Assembly: GCF_005863245.1 (NCBI RefSeq) | Contig: NZ_VBUT01000005.1 | Coordinates: forward strand, 1-64,000 | From: Nocardia cyriacigeorgica | GTDB lineage: Bacteria; Actinomycetota; Actinomycetes; Mycobacteriales; Mycobacteriaceae | Length of the DNA stretch: 64,000 bases | Direction of reading: 5' to 3' | Part shown: piece after piece, positions 51,850 through 61,900 of the stretch | How the letters are laid out: each line of letters begins with the position of its first letter | Position numbering within the stretch: position 1 is the stretch's first letter | Position numbers and translations under genes: made by a program | The notes under the pieces: model-generated | What the model saw: only the letters and a program-made list of their open reading frames with translations | The model's database searches: none | What the model was told of the DNA's origin: nothing

Positions 51850-53556
51850 TCACCGATCGAGTGCGTCGACGGCTTCGCGCACCGTGGGGAACACCGGCAC
51901 ATATTCGGCGCCGGAAGCGGCGCGGCCGAGGGCATCCCGGAACTGCCCGACATCACGCGCCACCGCGAAATCGATGCGGCGCCGCGCCAGCGTCGTCCGC
52001 AGTTCAGCGAGCATCTGCGCCGCGCTGACGTCGATGACGGGGGAGGTCTCGGCGTCGAGGACGACGAGCTTCGTGCGGTCGGTGCACTGAGCCTCGATGT
52101 GCTGTTTGACGTAGTCGGCGTTGGCGAACAGCAACCCGGATTCCACGCGCACCACCAGGACATCGGGCCTGCGTTCGACTTCCGGATGACGTTCGGCGTC
52201 GACCCAGCGGGTCCCGTCCCTGGCCAAGGTCGCGATATGCGGCTGTGAGGTGCGGTAGAGCAGTAGCAGCATGGACACCCCGATGCCGATGACCAGCCCG
52301 GGCAGGGTGTCGAACAGCAGCACACCGGCCATCGCGGCGATGGCGGCGAGGAAATCGGCGCGCGCGGCGTGGCCGTAGATGCTGCCGAGCCGGGCGGTCC
52401 ACACCCGGTAGAGGCGGCGCAGCGCGTCGATGTCGACGAGCTCGATGACCGCGGCGATCACCACACCCGCCAGAGTCGCTTCTGGCAGGTTCTCGAACAG
52501 CCCGGTCAGAAACAGCAGCGTCAGGACCACGAGTACCGCGACCACGAGCCCGCTGAGCTGGGTTTTGGCGCCCGCGCTGCCGTTGACGGCGGTCTTGGAC
52601 AGGCTGCCGTTGACCACCATGCCCGAGCTGAGCCCGGACCCGAGGTTCGCCGCGCCGAGCCCGAACAGCTCGCGGTTGGCGTCGACCTCGTAACCGGCCT
52701 TGGCGGCATAGGTTTTCGCGGCGCCCAGCCCTTCGGCGAAACCGATCAGCAACACGCCGACCGCGGGACCGAGCAGGTCGATGAGGTCGCCGACCCCGAT
52801 TCCGTCCGGCATGCCGACCGAGGGCAGGCCCGCGTCGATGTGGCCGACGATCGCGACCCCATGCTCATCGAGGTCGAACACGGCGACTGCGGCGATGCCG
52901 AGCAGCACCGCCAGCAGCGAGCCCGGCACCAGTGGCAGCCAGCGTTTGAGCCCGAGCACCACCGCCAGCGACAGCACACCGATGAGCAGGGTGCGCCAGT
53001 GGGTATCGCCCAGATGCCGGAGCACGCCCCACGCCTGCTCGAAGAAATTGCCCGGCTCCTTCTCGATACCGAACAGTTTCGGCACCTGGCCGATGATGAT
53101 CGTCAGCGCCAGACCGACGATGAAACCCTTCAGCACCGGTTCGGAGATGAACGCGGCGATGAAGCCGAGCCGGATCAGCCCGGCGATCAACCCGACGATG
53201 CCGGTGGCGATGGCCAGCGCCGTCGACAGGGCGACGAAACGCGCGCCGTCACTGCCCGCCAGGGGCGTGATGATCGCCGCCGACAGCGCCGCCGTCGCCG
53301 ACATCGGGCCCACCACCAGATGCCGGGAACTGCCTGCCAGCGCGTACAACACCAGCGAGGGGATCGCCGCGTACAGTCCGACCACCGGCGGTACCCCGGC
53401 GATGGAGGCGTAGGCCAGGGCTTCGGGCACCAGTACGGCCCAGACCGTCAGCCCGGCCAGTACGTCCGGGCGCAGCCAGCCGCGCTGGTAGTGCTGCAAC
53501 GAGAGGAACACCGGCCATGCCCTGGCCGGTGATTGCCGGCGATCTGGGGTATCCAT
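51850..53556 (-). CDS. SulP-family anion transporter, second copy
   Basis: A 568-aa SulP transporter with the canonical opening RPDVLAGLTVWAVLVPEALAYASIAGVPPVVGLYAA, then SSRHLVVGPMSATAALSAAI and GLSSGMVVNGSLSKTAVNGSAGAKTQ. The C-terminal STAS domain is about 440-560 (TKLVVLDAETSPVIDVSAAQML). It is a typical bacterial member and is more canonical than the copy at 40795. The ATG shares one base with the stop of the upstream SfLAP-like gene (TGATG), so the two are coupled. Substrate is sulfate or another anion. Confidence 0.88.
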   Translation of the reverse strand: MDTPDRRQSPARAWPVFLSLQHYQRGWLRPDVLAGLTVWAVLVPEALAYASIAGVPPVVGLYAAIPSLVLYALAGSSRHLVVGPMSATAALSAAIITPLAGSDGARFVALSTALAIATGIVGLIAGLIRLGFIAAFISEPVLKGFIVGLALTIIIGQVPKLFGIEKEPGNFFEQAWGVLRHLGDTHWRTLLIGVLSLAVVLGLKRWLPLVPGSLLAVLLGIAAVAVFDLDEHGVAIVGHIDAGLPSVGMPDGIGVGDLIDLLGPAVGVLLIGFAEGLGAAKTYAAKAGYEVDANRELFGLGAANLGSGLSSGMVVNGSLSKTAVNGSAGAKTQLSGLVVAVLVVLTLLFLTGLFENLPEATLAGVVIAAVIELVDIDALRRLYRVWTARLGSIYGHAARADFLAAIAAMAGVLLFDTLPGLVIGIGVSMLLLLYRTSQPHIATLARDGTRWVDAERHPEVERRPDVLVVRVESGLLFANADYVKQHIEAQCTDRTKLVVLDAETSPVIDVSAAQMLAELRTTLARRRIDFAVARDVGQFRDALGRAASGAEYVPVFPTVREAVDALDR

Positions 53557-54215
53557 CACAACCCGCCGATGCCCTTGCCCAGCACCACCGCGCCCATCAC
53601 CAGCAGCACTATCGCCATCACGATGTGGTTGTTGGCCTGGAGCCAGCCCTTCATGCTGTCGAGCCCGCCGCGGAGCTTGTCGGCGGCCACCGCGTAGCCG
53701 ATGACGGGCACCAGCACCGTGGATGCGGCCAGGACGGTGAAGATCACGACCGCCACCACGTCGCCGCCGGCCGAGAGCCCGCTCGTGCCGATGACGACAC
53801 CGGCGGACAGGCACAGCAGCAGGTTCTTCGGATTCACCGCCGACAGCAGCACACCGAGCCCGGTGGCCTTGCCGAATCCGAACTCGTCGATGGCCTGCAT
53901 CCAGCCCGGCACCGCGGTATCGGCGCGATCGAGCCACTGTTTGATCGCCAGCGCGATCAGCAGCACACCCAGGACGATCTTGATCCAGGAGGCGGCCGCG
54001 GACGGCTGGTCCTCGGTGGAATCGCCGAGGGTGCCGGACAAGGCGACCACGACGGCGGTCACCGCGACGATGCCGGCCGCCCAGCCGAGCCCGAAGCCCG
54101 TGCTGGTCTTGCCTGCGTTGGCCGACAGCAACATCAGGATGGCCGCGACGATCGGGATCGGCGAGATCGCCACACCGACGGCCAACGGCAGCAGATCTCC
54201 GATTACGGCGCCCAT
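53556..54215 (-). CDS. GAP/SfLAP-family membrane protein, second copy
   Basis: A 219-aa six-helix membrane protein. The pattern LLPLAVGVAISPIPIVAAILMLLSANAG, GLGWAAGIVAVTAVVV and LLSAVNPKNLLLCLSAGVVIG is that of the GAP/LysE-like branch that includes SfLAP. The similarity to the copy at 42561 is moderate. It heads a two-gene operon with SulP, so an exporter or regulatory partner of anion transport is possible. Box 7 and a TAGGTT hexamer lie upstream. Confidence 0.8.
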   Translation of the reverse strand: MGAVIGDLLPLAVGVAISPIPIVAAILMLLSANAGKTSTGFGLGWAAGIVAVTAVVVALSGTLGDSTEDQPSAAASWIKIVLGVLLIALAIKQWLDRADTAVPGWMQAIDEFGFGKATGLGVLLSAVNPKNLLLCLSAGVVIGTSGLSAGGDVVAVVIFTVLAASTVLVPVIGYAVAADKLRGGLDSMKGWLQANNHIVMAIVLLVMGAVVLGKGIGGL

Positions 54216-54249
54216 ACCGTCAACCTAGGGATCCGCTGCCGTCGCCACG

Positions 54250-54266
54250 TCACACGCTGCGGGTGA
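54250..54266 (-). promoter_or_regulatory. Palindromic box 7 (one mismatch)
   Basis: TCACAC-GCTGC-GGGTGA on the + strand, 34 bp before the SfLAP-SulP operon. On the - strand TAGGTT follows 22 nt after the box, matching the spacing seen for boxes 3 and 4. Confidence 0.8.
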
Positions 54267-54273
54267 AACGACC

Positions 54274-54684
54274 TCACATCTGCTCGGGGTTCCAGGTGGT
54301 GACCGCCCAGATCACGACGATGTTCAGCGCGATGATCAGGATCGACCACAGCGGGTAGTAGGGCAGCCACAGGAAATTGGCGATGATCGACAGCGCCGCG
54401 ATGGTCACCGCCGCGATACGCCCCCAGGTGGTGCCCATCATCAGTCCGATCGCGCTGATCACCAGCACGATGCCGAGAATGATGTGGATCCAGCCCCAGG
54501 TGGTGGTGTCGAATTCGTAGACGTATTCGATGCCGACGACGAACAGCTGGTCCTCGGCGACCGCCGAGATGCCCTGGAGGATCGACAGCACACCAACGGT
54601 GAGCAGCAGAATCGATGCGCCGATGGAGGTCCCCGCCGCGAAGCCCTGCTTCACCGGAGAGTCGGTTTCAGAGGAGTGCGACAT
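54274..54684 (-). CDS. DUF7144-type membrane protein
   Basis: A 136-aa protein with four membrane segments: ILLLTVGVLSILQGISAV, WGWIHIILGIVLVISAIGLMMG, WGRIAAVTIAALSIIANFLWLPYYP and WSILIIALNIVVIWAV. The W-GWIHI and FLWLPYYP-W patterns match the DUF7144 family (my recognition). Function is unknown, but these genes are common in actinobacterial stress regulons. Box 8 lies upstream and box 7 just downstream of its stop. Confidence 0.8.
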   Translation of the reverse strand: MSHSSETDSPVKQGFAAGTSIGASILLLTVGVLSILQGISAVAEDQLFVVGIEYVYEFDTTTWGWIHIILGIVLVISAIGLMMGTTWGRIAAVTIAALSIIANFLWLPYYPLWSILIIALNIVVIWAVTTWNPEQM

Positions 54685-54747
54685 CGTTGATCCCTTCGTG
54701 GGGTGCGGATAGTGATCCGAATGTCCCCGATTCGACGCGTATCCGCT

Positions 54748-54764
54748 TCACCCGTCGAGGGTGA
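54748..54764 (-). promoter_or_regulatory. Palindromic box 8 (perfect)
   Basis: TCACCC-GTCGA-GGGTGA, a perfect dyad 63 bp before the DUF7144 gene on the - strand. A possible -10 (CACTATCC on - strand) follows about 34 nt later. Confidence 0.83.
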
Positions 54765-54816
54765 TGACCGGCCTGATCCGGCGCGCCGGCCCCGGTCGGC
54801 CCGGATCGGTCGTGGT

Positions 54817-54836
54817 TGTCGCTGGTACCAGCGACA
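54817..54836. promoter_or_regulatory. 20-bp perfect palindrome
   Basis: TGTCGCTGGTACCAGCGACA is fully symmetric without a spacer. It lies between box 8 and the divergent esterase gene (start 54952) and is a different sequence from the TCACCC boxes. It is a likely site for another regulator or a cruciform. Confidence 0.6.
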
Positions 54837-54951
54837 CCTGGGCGTGGTTGGGGGTGCGCCCAAACCTGGTCGAACTCCTCTCGGAGCAGCGGGAGCCGGT
54901 CATAGCCTCGGCCACACGTATGCCCATCCGAGACGATCGTGAGGTTTCCGA

Positions 54952-56052
54952 GTGGAAGTCCGCACCGGCGGCCGGGGCCACCGCACCTGGGTACGCGGCT
55001 CCTACGTCCTCGTACTGACACTCGCTCTCGCCCTCGGCGGTTCGCAGGGCCGGTCGACGGGTGTCCCCGAACCGCCCGCCGATCAGCCGATCCCGGTGCG
55101 CGCGATGGAGGCGGCCCGGCCCGCCGACAATGGTTCACGGCTGCTGACCGCGGCGCAGGGCCCGGGACGGGTCCTCGATCTGACGGTCTATTCTGCCGCG
55201 ATGGGCAGGCCCATCACGGTCGAAGTGCTTCCGGCCGCGGACAGTTCGCGGCCCGCGCCGACGCTGTATCTGCTCAACGGCGTCGACGGCGGCGACGAGA
55301 ACGGCGCGTGGACGATGAGCAAGAATTGGTTCACCACCACCGATGCCGTCGAGTTCTTCGCCGGTAAGCAGGTCAATGTGGTGATGCCGGTCGGCGGTGG
55401 CGCCAGCTTCTATACCGACTGGCGCGCCGACGATCCCCGGCTGGGCCGTCATCGGTGGACGACCTTCCTCACCGACGAACTGCCCGCGGTGATCGACTCC
55501 GCGTTCGGGACCACCGGCGTGAACGCGGTGGCGGGGTTGTCGATGGCGGCGTCTGCGGTCTTCGGGCTGGCGATCGACGCGCCGGGGAAGTTCCGCGCCA
55601 TCGCCTCCTACAGCGGTTGTGTGCGCACCAGCGACCCGCGCGGTCAGGCGCTGGTGAATAGCGTGGTGCTGGGCAAGCAAGGCAATCCGGCGAATATGTG
55701 GGGACCACCGTCGGATCCGCTGTGGGCGGCCAACGACCCCTACCTGCGCGCCGGCGAGCTACGCGGCACCGCTATCTACGTCGCCTCCGGCACCGGATGG
55801 CCGGGTCCGCTCGACACGCTCGACGGGCCGGGAATCCACGGCGACCCGGTGAAACTCGCCGATCAGATCGCGCTCGGCGGGATGCTGGACGCCGTCGCCC
55901 ACGCCTGCACCCAGCAGCTGCGAGACCGGCTGCGCGAATTGAACATTCCCGCCACCGTCGACATCCGCCCCAGCGGCACCCATTCCTGGGGTTACTGGCA
56001 ACAGGACCTGCACAACTCGTGGCCGATGATCGAGGCCGCGATCACCGAGTGA
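54952..56052 (+). CDS. Antigen 85/MPT51-like exported esterase
   Basis: A 366-aa alpha/beta-hydrolase of the mycolyltransferase-like family. An N-terminal signal-like segment (WVRGSYVLVLTLALALGG) is followed by LYLLNGVDGG, FYTDWRADDPRLG, RWTTFLTDELPAVID, the nucleophile Ser197 in AGLSMAAS, and catalytic His in HSWGYW. Antigen 85 proteins esterify mycolic acids onto trehalose or arabinogalactan; nocardial paralogues are numerous and some have unknown acceptors. Start is GTG 54952 with GAGG upstream. Confidence 0.85.
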   Translation: MEVRTGGRGHRTWVRGSYVLVLTLALALGGSQGRSTGVPEPPADQPIPVRAMEAARPADNGSRLLTAAQGPGRVLDLTVYSAAMGRPITVEVLPAADSSRPAPTLYLLNGVDGGDENGAWTMSKNWFTTTDAVEFFAGKQVNVVMPVGGGASFYTDWRADDPRLGRHRWTTFLTDELPAVIDSAFGTTGVNAVAGLSMAASAVFGLAIDAPGKFRAIASYSGCVRTSDPRGQALVNSVVLGKQGNPANMWGPPSDPLWAANDPYLRAGELRGTAIYVASGTGWPGPLDTLDGPGIHGDPVKLADQIALGGMLDAVAHACTQQLRDRLRELNIPATVDIRPSGTHSWGYWQQDLHNSWPMIEAAITE

Positions 56053-56170
56053 GGGCGCCTCACTCGCCTGGTCGGGCGCTGATCACGACCGAAATCCGAA
56101 CGGTGAGCGGTCATCCGGAGGCTCCCGCCGCCGAACGAACTGGATGCCGGTGCGCGTGAACGCGGTCGGC

Positions 56171-58465
56171 TCAGCGCAGCCCACCCGCCGCCGGCGCCGG
56201 GTCCGCGTCACCGGAGGACGCGGCCGCGGGTTCCTTCTCGACCACAGCCGCGCGCGGCACCCGCCGCATCCACTTCGGCGCCCACCAGCAGGCCTCACCG
56301 AGCAGTCGCATGCTCGCCGGTACCAGCAGCACCCGCAGCACCGTGGCGTCGATGAGCAGCGCTGTCACCATCCCGAAGGCGATGTACTGCATCATCACCA
56401 GATCCGAGAGCGCGAACGCGCCGGTGACGACCAGCAGGATCAACGCGGCCGCGGTGATGATCCGGCCGGTGTGGGCGACGCCGGCGCGGATCGCGTCGGT
56501 GGTGGACAGGCCGGCGGCTCGTGCTTCGACGATGCGGGACAGTAGGAATATCTCGTAGTCGGTGGACAGCCCGTAGATCACCGACACGATCACCACCAGC
56601 ACCAGCGCCATGATCGGCTGCGGCGTGAAACCGAGCAGATCCGCGCCGTGACCGTCGATGAACACCCAGGTCAGCACGCCGAGTGTGGCGCCGAGGCCGA
56701 GCAGGTTCAGTGCGGCCGCCTGCACCGGAAGCACCAGCGACCCGAACGTCAGCGCCATCAGGACGGTGGTGGCCAGGAAGACCAGCGCGATCATGTACGG
56801 CATCCGCTCGACGAGCGCGTCGATGCTGTCCTTCTCGATCGCGGGCTGACCGCCGACCAGCAGGGTCGTGCCCGCCGGTAGCGGCATCGAGCGCAGGTAG
56901 TCGATGGTCTCCCCGGCGTCGCCCGAGGCGCCGAGCACGGTCTGCGTGGCGAACACATTGGGCTGGGCGGGGCGCTGCATCAGGTCCGGGAACGGTGCGG
57001 CCAGGCCCGGCGCCTGGTTGGCGCGGGCCAGGACCGTCTCACCCGCACCGGTGTCGAAGGTGACGATGACCAGGTCGATCGGGTCGATCTGGCGCAGCGG
57101 GAACAGTTCGTCGAAATGCTGCTGGGCCAGTCGAGTCGGATGGTCCGGGGGCAGGAACCGCTCGTTGATCGAGCCGAAGGTGAGGTTGCGCATGGGCAGG
57201 ATCAGCAGCAGCAACCCGAGACAGACGACGATCCCCACCGCCAGCGGCCGTTTCATGACGCGGCCCGCGATGCGGCCCCACACATTGTCCGGCTCCTGGT
57301 TCGGGGCGGTGGTTTTGCGGAACCAGGAGACGCCGAATCGGTCCACTCGGCGGCCGAGGACGGCCAACATGGCGGGTAACACGGTGATCGAAGTGAGCGC
57401 GGCCAGCGAGATGGTGATGATCGCGCCGTAGGCGAAGGATTTCAGGAACCCTTGCGGGAAGACCAGGATGGCACCCGCCGCGACGACCACGATGGTGGCC
57501 GAGAACAGCACCGTCCGTCCCGCGGTCCGCACCGACCGGCGCACCGCGTCGTCGACCGCGCGGCCGTCGGCCAGCTCTTCCCGGAACCGGCTCAGCACGA
57601 ACAACCCGTAGTCGATGGCCAATCCGAGCCCGACCATCGAAACCACCGGGGATACAAACGAATTCACCTCGGTCACCGTGGTGAGCAGCCGCAGCAGGCC
57701 CCACGCCCCGAGCACGGTGAGCCCGCCGACGATCAGCGGCAGCGCCGCGGCCACGACCCCGCCGAACAGGAAGAACAGCAGTACCGCCACCGCCGGGATG
57801 GCGAACAGCTCCATGCGCCGCTGATCGTGAGCCATGGTGTCGTTCAACGCGCCGGCCACGGCCTGCCCACCGGCGACTTCCATATCGACGCCGGGCAGCG
57901 TGAGAGCTGGTGCGACGGTACGGAAGTTGCGCATCTGGACGGTGTCGTCGCTGCCGCTGATCGCGACCGACGCGAAGGCATGCCTGCGGTCGTCGGTGCC
58001 GAAGATATCGGGCATGGCCACGCCGGTCTCGGTCGGCCAATAGGCGCCGTTGACGCGGTCGATCTGCTCGGGGAACCGTTGCGGCAACTCGTTCAGCCAC
58101 GCCACGATCGGGTCGGCGAAGGCCGGATCGTCGATGGCGGTGCCCTCGGGAGCGTGGAACAGCAGCAGCACATCGGCGCTGTGGTCGGTGCCGAACACTT
58201 CATCGCGCAAGTGCGCCGCCCGCACCGACTCCGAGCCCGGATCGTCCCAGCCGCTGGAACTGAGCTGCCCGCCGAGCCCGAGCCCGTACCAGCCGAGGGC
58301 CAGCAGTCCGGCCACCATCACCCCGATGACGGTGAAACGCCGCCGCACCACCACATCGGCCCACTGTGTCAATTCGGCGAACAATTGCCGCCTCCCATAT
58401 TCCTTGCGCGGTTCGGCCCGGTCCGCCGCCACACGACGCCGATTCCGCCGGGCGTCATCGGACAA
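56171..58465 (-). CDS. MMPL-family lipid transporter
   Basis: A 764-aa RND-type transporter with twelve membrane segments in two halves. Each half has the family features: a first helix (RRRFTVIGVMVAGLLALGWYG) and a large periplasmic loop. The helix VGLGLAIDYGLFVLSRFREEL and its counterpart VSVIYGLSTDYEIFLLSRIVEA carry the proton-relay Asp-Tyr pairs (D-Y-x-[LI]-F). MmpL proteins export cell-wall lipids. The TTG start is weak; a GTG 33 bp inside (58432) is an alternative. It is divergent from a PKS, the arrangement often seen for PKS-made lipids and their exporters. Confidence 0.85.
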   Translation of the reverse strand: MSDDARRNRRRVAADRAEPRKEYGRRQLFAELTQWADVVVRRRFTVIGVMVAGLLALGWYGLGLGGQLSSSGWDDPGSESVRAAHLRDEVFGTDHSADVLLLFHAPEGTAIDDPAFADPIVAWLNELPQRFPEQIDRVNGAYWPTETGVAMPDIFGTDDRRHAFASVAISGSDDTVQMRNFRTVAPALTLPGVDMEVAGGQAVAGALNDTMAHDQRRMELFAIPAVAVLLFFLFGGVVAAALPLIVGGLTVLGAWGLLRLLTTVTEVNSFVSPVVSMVGLGLAIDYGLFVLSRFREELADGRAVDDAVRRSVRTAGRTVLFSATIVVVAAGAILVFPQGFLKSFAYGAIITISLAALTSITVLPAMLAVLGRRVDRFGVSWFRKTTAPNQEPDNVWGRIAGRVMKRPLAVGIVVCLGLLLLILPMRNLTFGSINERFLPPDHPTRLAQQHFDELFPLRQIDPIDLVIVTFDTGAGETVLARANQAPGLAAPFPDLMQRPAQPNVFATQTVLGASGDAGETIDYLRSMPLPAGTTLLVGGQPAIEKDSIDALVERMPYMIALVFLATTVLMALTFGSLVLPVQAAALNLLGLGATLGVLTWVFIDGHGADLLGFTPQPIMALVLVVIVSVIYGLSTDYEIFLLSRIVEARAAGLSTTDAIRAGVAHTGRIITAAALILLVVTGAFALSDLVMMQYIAFGMVTALLIDATVLRVLLVPASMRLLGEACWWAPKWMRRVPRAAVVEKEPAAASSGDADPAPAAGGLR

Positions 58466-58968
58466 GGCGGGACGAATATGTATTCACGAATTCACCACCG
58501 GCAGCGATGAATAATCGAGGCTTCCGGCTGTGTGCATGATGATCGACGCGACGATACAACTCGGGCCGGGGCGTTCCGAGCCGGACAGTGCTGGTTTCCG
58601 TGACGTCACAACACGGGGGTGTAATCGGTTGTGACGCATGTGCATCGGTGCGCCGGGTGCCGTCAAGGGGGCGTGCGCCTGCGGACCGGTCCGCCACGGA
58701 ATGCTGTCCTGAACTGCGGAATTCGTGGCTCTTCGCAGTAACCGGGGGATTTCGCGGTGCAGTGCGCCGGCAGTGGACTGGTGGACCATCACAAGCCGCG
58801 CCGGTATGTGCCCGTGGAGTTCCCCAACCTCGGTCGAATCGTTTCCCTATCGTTTCGTCCGGTCATAGTTTGGGCCCCATCGGTCGACTGCGTAGGGCCG
58901 CATGAGACGAGTGTGATCGCCGAGGAAACGTTGCGGTGATCACCGCTACCGAGACACCGGAGGAATGT
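58466..58968. other. Divergent promoter region of MMPL and PKS genes
   Basis: About 500 bp without a supported gene. It contains the perfect palindrome GTGACGTCAC (58600-58609), and the string TTGTGACG recurs at 58629. Short frames here look like noise. It presumably holds the promoters of both genes. Confidence 0.5.
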
Positions 58969-61900
58969 GTGTCTGATATCGCTATCGTGGGTATCGGTTG
59001 TCGATTCGCGGGTGGAATCGATTCACCGGAGACCTTCTGGGATTTCGTGATCGACAAGCGGGACGGCGTCGTCGACATGCCGGCCGACCGCTGGGACTAC
59101 CGCCGCTACTACGACCCCGAGCCGCGCACGCCTGGCCGCTCCTACACCAAGCGCGGCGCCTTCATGACCACCGATCCGTGGGAGTTCGACCCCGACTTCT
59201 TCGGCATCTCACCGCGTGAGGCGACGGTGCTCGACCCGCAGCAGCGGCTGATGCTCGAGGTCACCTGGGAAGCGCTCGACGACGCCGGATACGCCGGACG
59301 CGCGGCCGGCTCGTCGGTCGGGGTGTACGTCGGCGGATTCGTGGTGGACCAGTCGGTGATCGGCGTGGTCGGGCCCGCGCTGTTCCACACCGATATGCAC
59401 ACTCCCGCCAGCGCGTCCTACACGATGCTGTCGAACCGGATCGCCTACGCGCTCAATCTCGTCGGCCCGGCGATCACCGTCGATACGGCGTGCTCGTCCT
59501 CGCTGGTCGCGTTCCATCTGGCCTGCCAGGCGCTCGACAACGACGACTGCGAAGTGGCGCTGGCCGGTGGGGTCAATGTGATGTTGCAGCCGGAGACCTT
59601 CGTGCTGATGTGCAAGGGTGGGTTCCTCGCCGCCGACGGCCGCTGCAAATCCTTCGACGCCTCCGCAGACGGCTACGGTCGCGGCGAGGGTGCGGGCATG
59701 GTGGTGCTGAAGAAGCTCGATGCCGCCGTGCGTGACGGCGACCGGATCTACGCGGTGGTCAAGGCGACCGGATCGAATCAGGACGGTCGCACCACCGCGA
59801 TCACCGTGCCCAATGTCGATTCGCAGGAGGCGCTGGCGCGTTCGGTGTGCGAGCGGTCGGGGCTGGCGCCGGAATCCATCACCTACCTCGAGGCGCACGG
59901 CACGGGCACGCTGGTCGGTGATCCGGTCGAATTGCGGGCGCTGGGCCAGGTATTCGGCGCGGCGACCGGGCGCACCGGCACTGTGGGCGTGGGCTCGGTG
60001 AAGGCGACCATCGGGCACACCGAGGCCGCCGCCGGTGTCGCCAGCGTCATCAAGGCGGCGCTGGCCATCAAACATCGCACGCTGCCACCGCAGGGCTGGC
60101 TGGAGAAGCAGAACCCGGACATTCCCTTCGAGGAGCTCGGTCTGCACGTGCAGACCGAGGCGCAGCCGCTGCCCGCCGACGCACCGCCGATGTCGGTGGC
60201 GGTCAACGGCTTCGGCTACGGCGGCACCAATGCCCACGCCATCTTGCAGGAATACACCGGCGCACCACCGCAACCGGACCCCGAGAGAACCCACACCCAC
60301 TTGGGCATCCTGCCCATCTCCGCCCGCAGCACGGCCGCGGCACGCGCGCTGGCCGGACGTTTCGCCGATCTGCTCAGCGCCGGCGCCGACCCCGATCATC
60401 TCGCCGAAGCGGCCTGGACCCGGATGGCGCATCACCCGTACCGCACCGGTGTGCTGCTCGGCGATTCCACCGATGACCTGATCCATGAACTGCGCGCCTA
60501 CGCGGGCGGTGAAGGCCGTGACGCCTCCAAGACGATCATCTCCCGTGCCGCCGAACCGGTGTTCGTGTTCTCCGGTATGGGCCCGCAGCACTGGAAGATG
60601 GGCCGCGAACTGCTCGCCGACGGCGGCGCGTTCGCCGAGGCCGCCGCGGAGGTCGACGCCGAGTTCCGGGCCATCGCGGGCTGGTCGATCATCGAGGAGC
60701 TGCGCAAGCCCGAGGAGCAGTCGCGGGTCGCCCGCACCGAGGTGGCGCAGCCGGCCAACTTCCTGGTGCAGGTCGGGCTCGTGCGCGAGTTGGCGCAGTA
60801 CGGGATCACGCCCGCCGCGATCGTCGGGCACAGCGTCGGCGAGGTGTCGGCGGCCTATATCAGCGGGATGCTGTCGCTGAAGGACGCGGTGCGGGTGGCC
60901 TACCATCGGGCCCGATTGCAGGCGACCACGGCAGGCACCGGCGGCATGCTCGCGGTCGGTCTGAGCAAGGAGCAGGCGCTCGAGCTCATCGGCGACGATC
61001 CGCGTATCGATATCGCCGCCGTCAACAGCCCCACCGCGCTCACCCTCTCCGGTGACGTGCAGCGATTGGACGAACTGGCCGAAAAGCTCACCGAGGACGG
61101 CGTTTTCGCCCGTCGGCTGCGCGTGGAGGTGCCCTATCACAGCAGGCTGATGGAGCCGATCGAGGCCGAACTGCGTGAGGTGCTTGCCGAGCTGAAACCG
61201 CAGGCGCCGACCGTGCCGCTGTACTCCACGGTCACCGGCGCACTGGTCACCGAGGGCGACTGGAATGCCGAGTACTGGTGGTCGAATGTGCGCCAGCCGG
61301 TGCGGTTCCACGACGCCATCAGCGCGCTGACCGCCGCCGGTAGCCGCGTCTTCCTCGAGGTCGGCCCGCATCCGGTGCTGTCGGGCAATATTCGCGAGGC
61401 GATGCTCGGCGCCGACGTCAACGGCACGACGGTCGCGACCCTGGACCGCGAGCAGCCCGATGCGGTGAGCCTGCGTCGCACCCTGATCGGCCTGCATGCC
61501 GCCGGTGTGCTCGATCGCGATCTGCTGTTCCCGCCGGACCGCCCGGCCACCCCGCATCTGCCGCTGCCGCGCTACCCATGGCAGCGCACCCGGCTGCATT
61601 CGGCGCTGCCACTGTTCGAACAGGCACGCCTCGGCACCCCGAATTCCTATGCGATGCTGGGTGATCCGGATGTCGAGGGCCGTCCCGAATGGTTGTTGCA
61701 GGTGGGCACCGAGCTGCTGCCGTGGCTGTCGGACCACGTCGTCAACGGCATCAAGATCATGCCCGGCGCCGCCTACCTCGACGCCGCGCTCAGCGCCACC
61801 GCCTCCCGGATCGGCGCCAAACAGGTCGCCCTGGAAGGGGTCCGGTTCATCGCACCACTGATCATGGGCGCACCCGACGTGCCCCTGGTCGCATTGAGCG

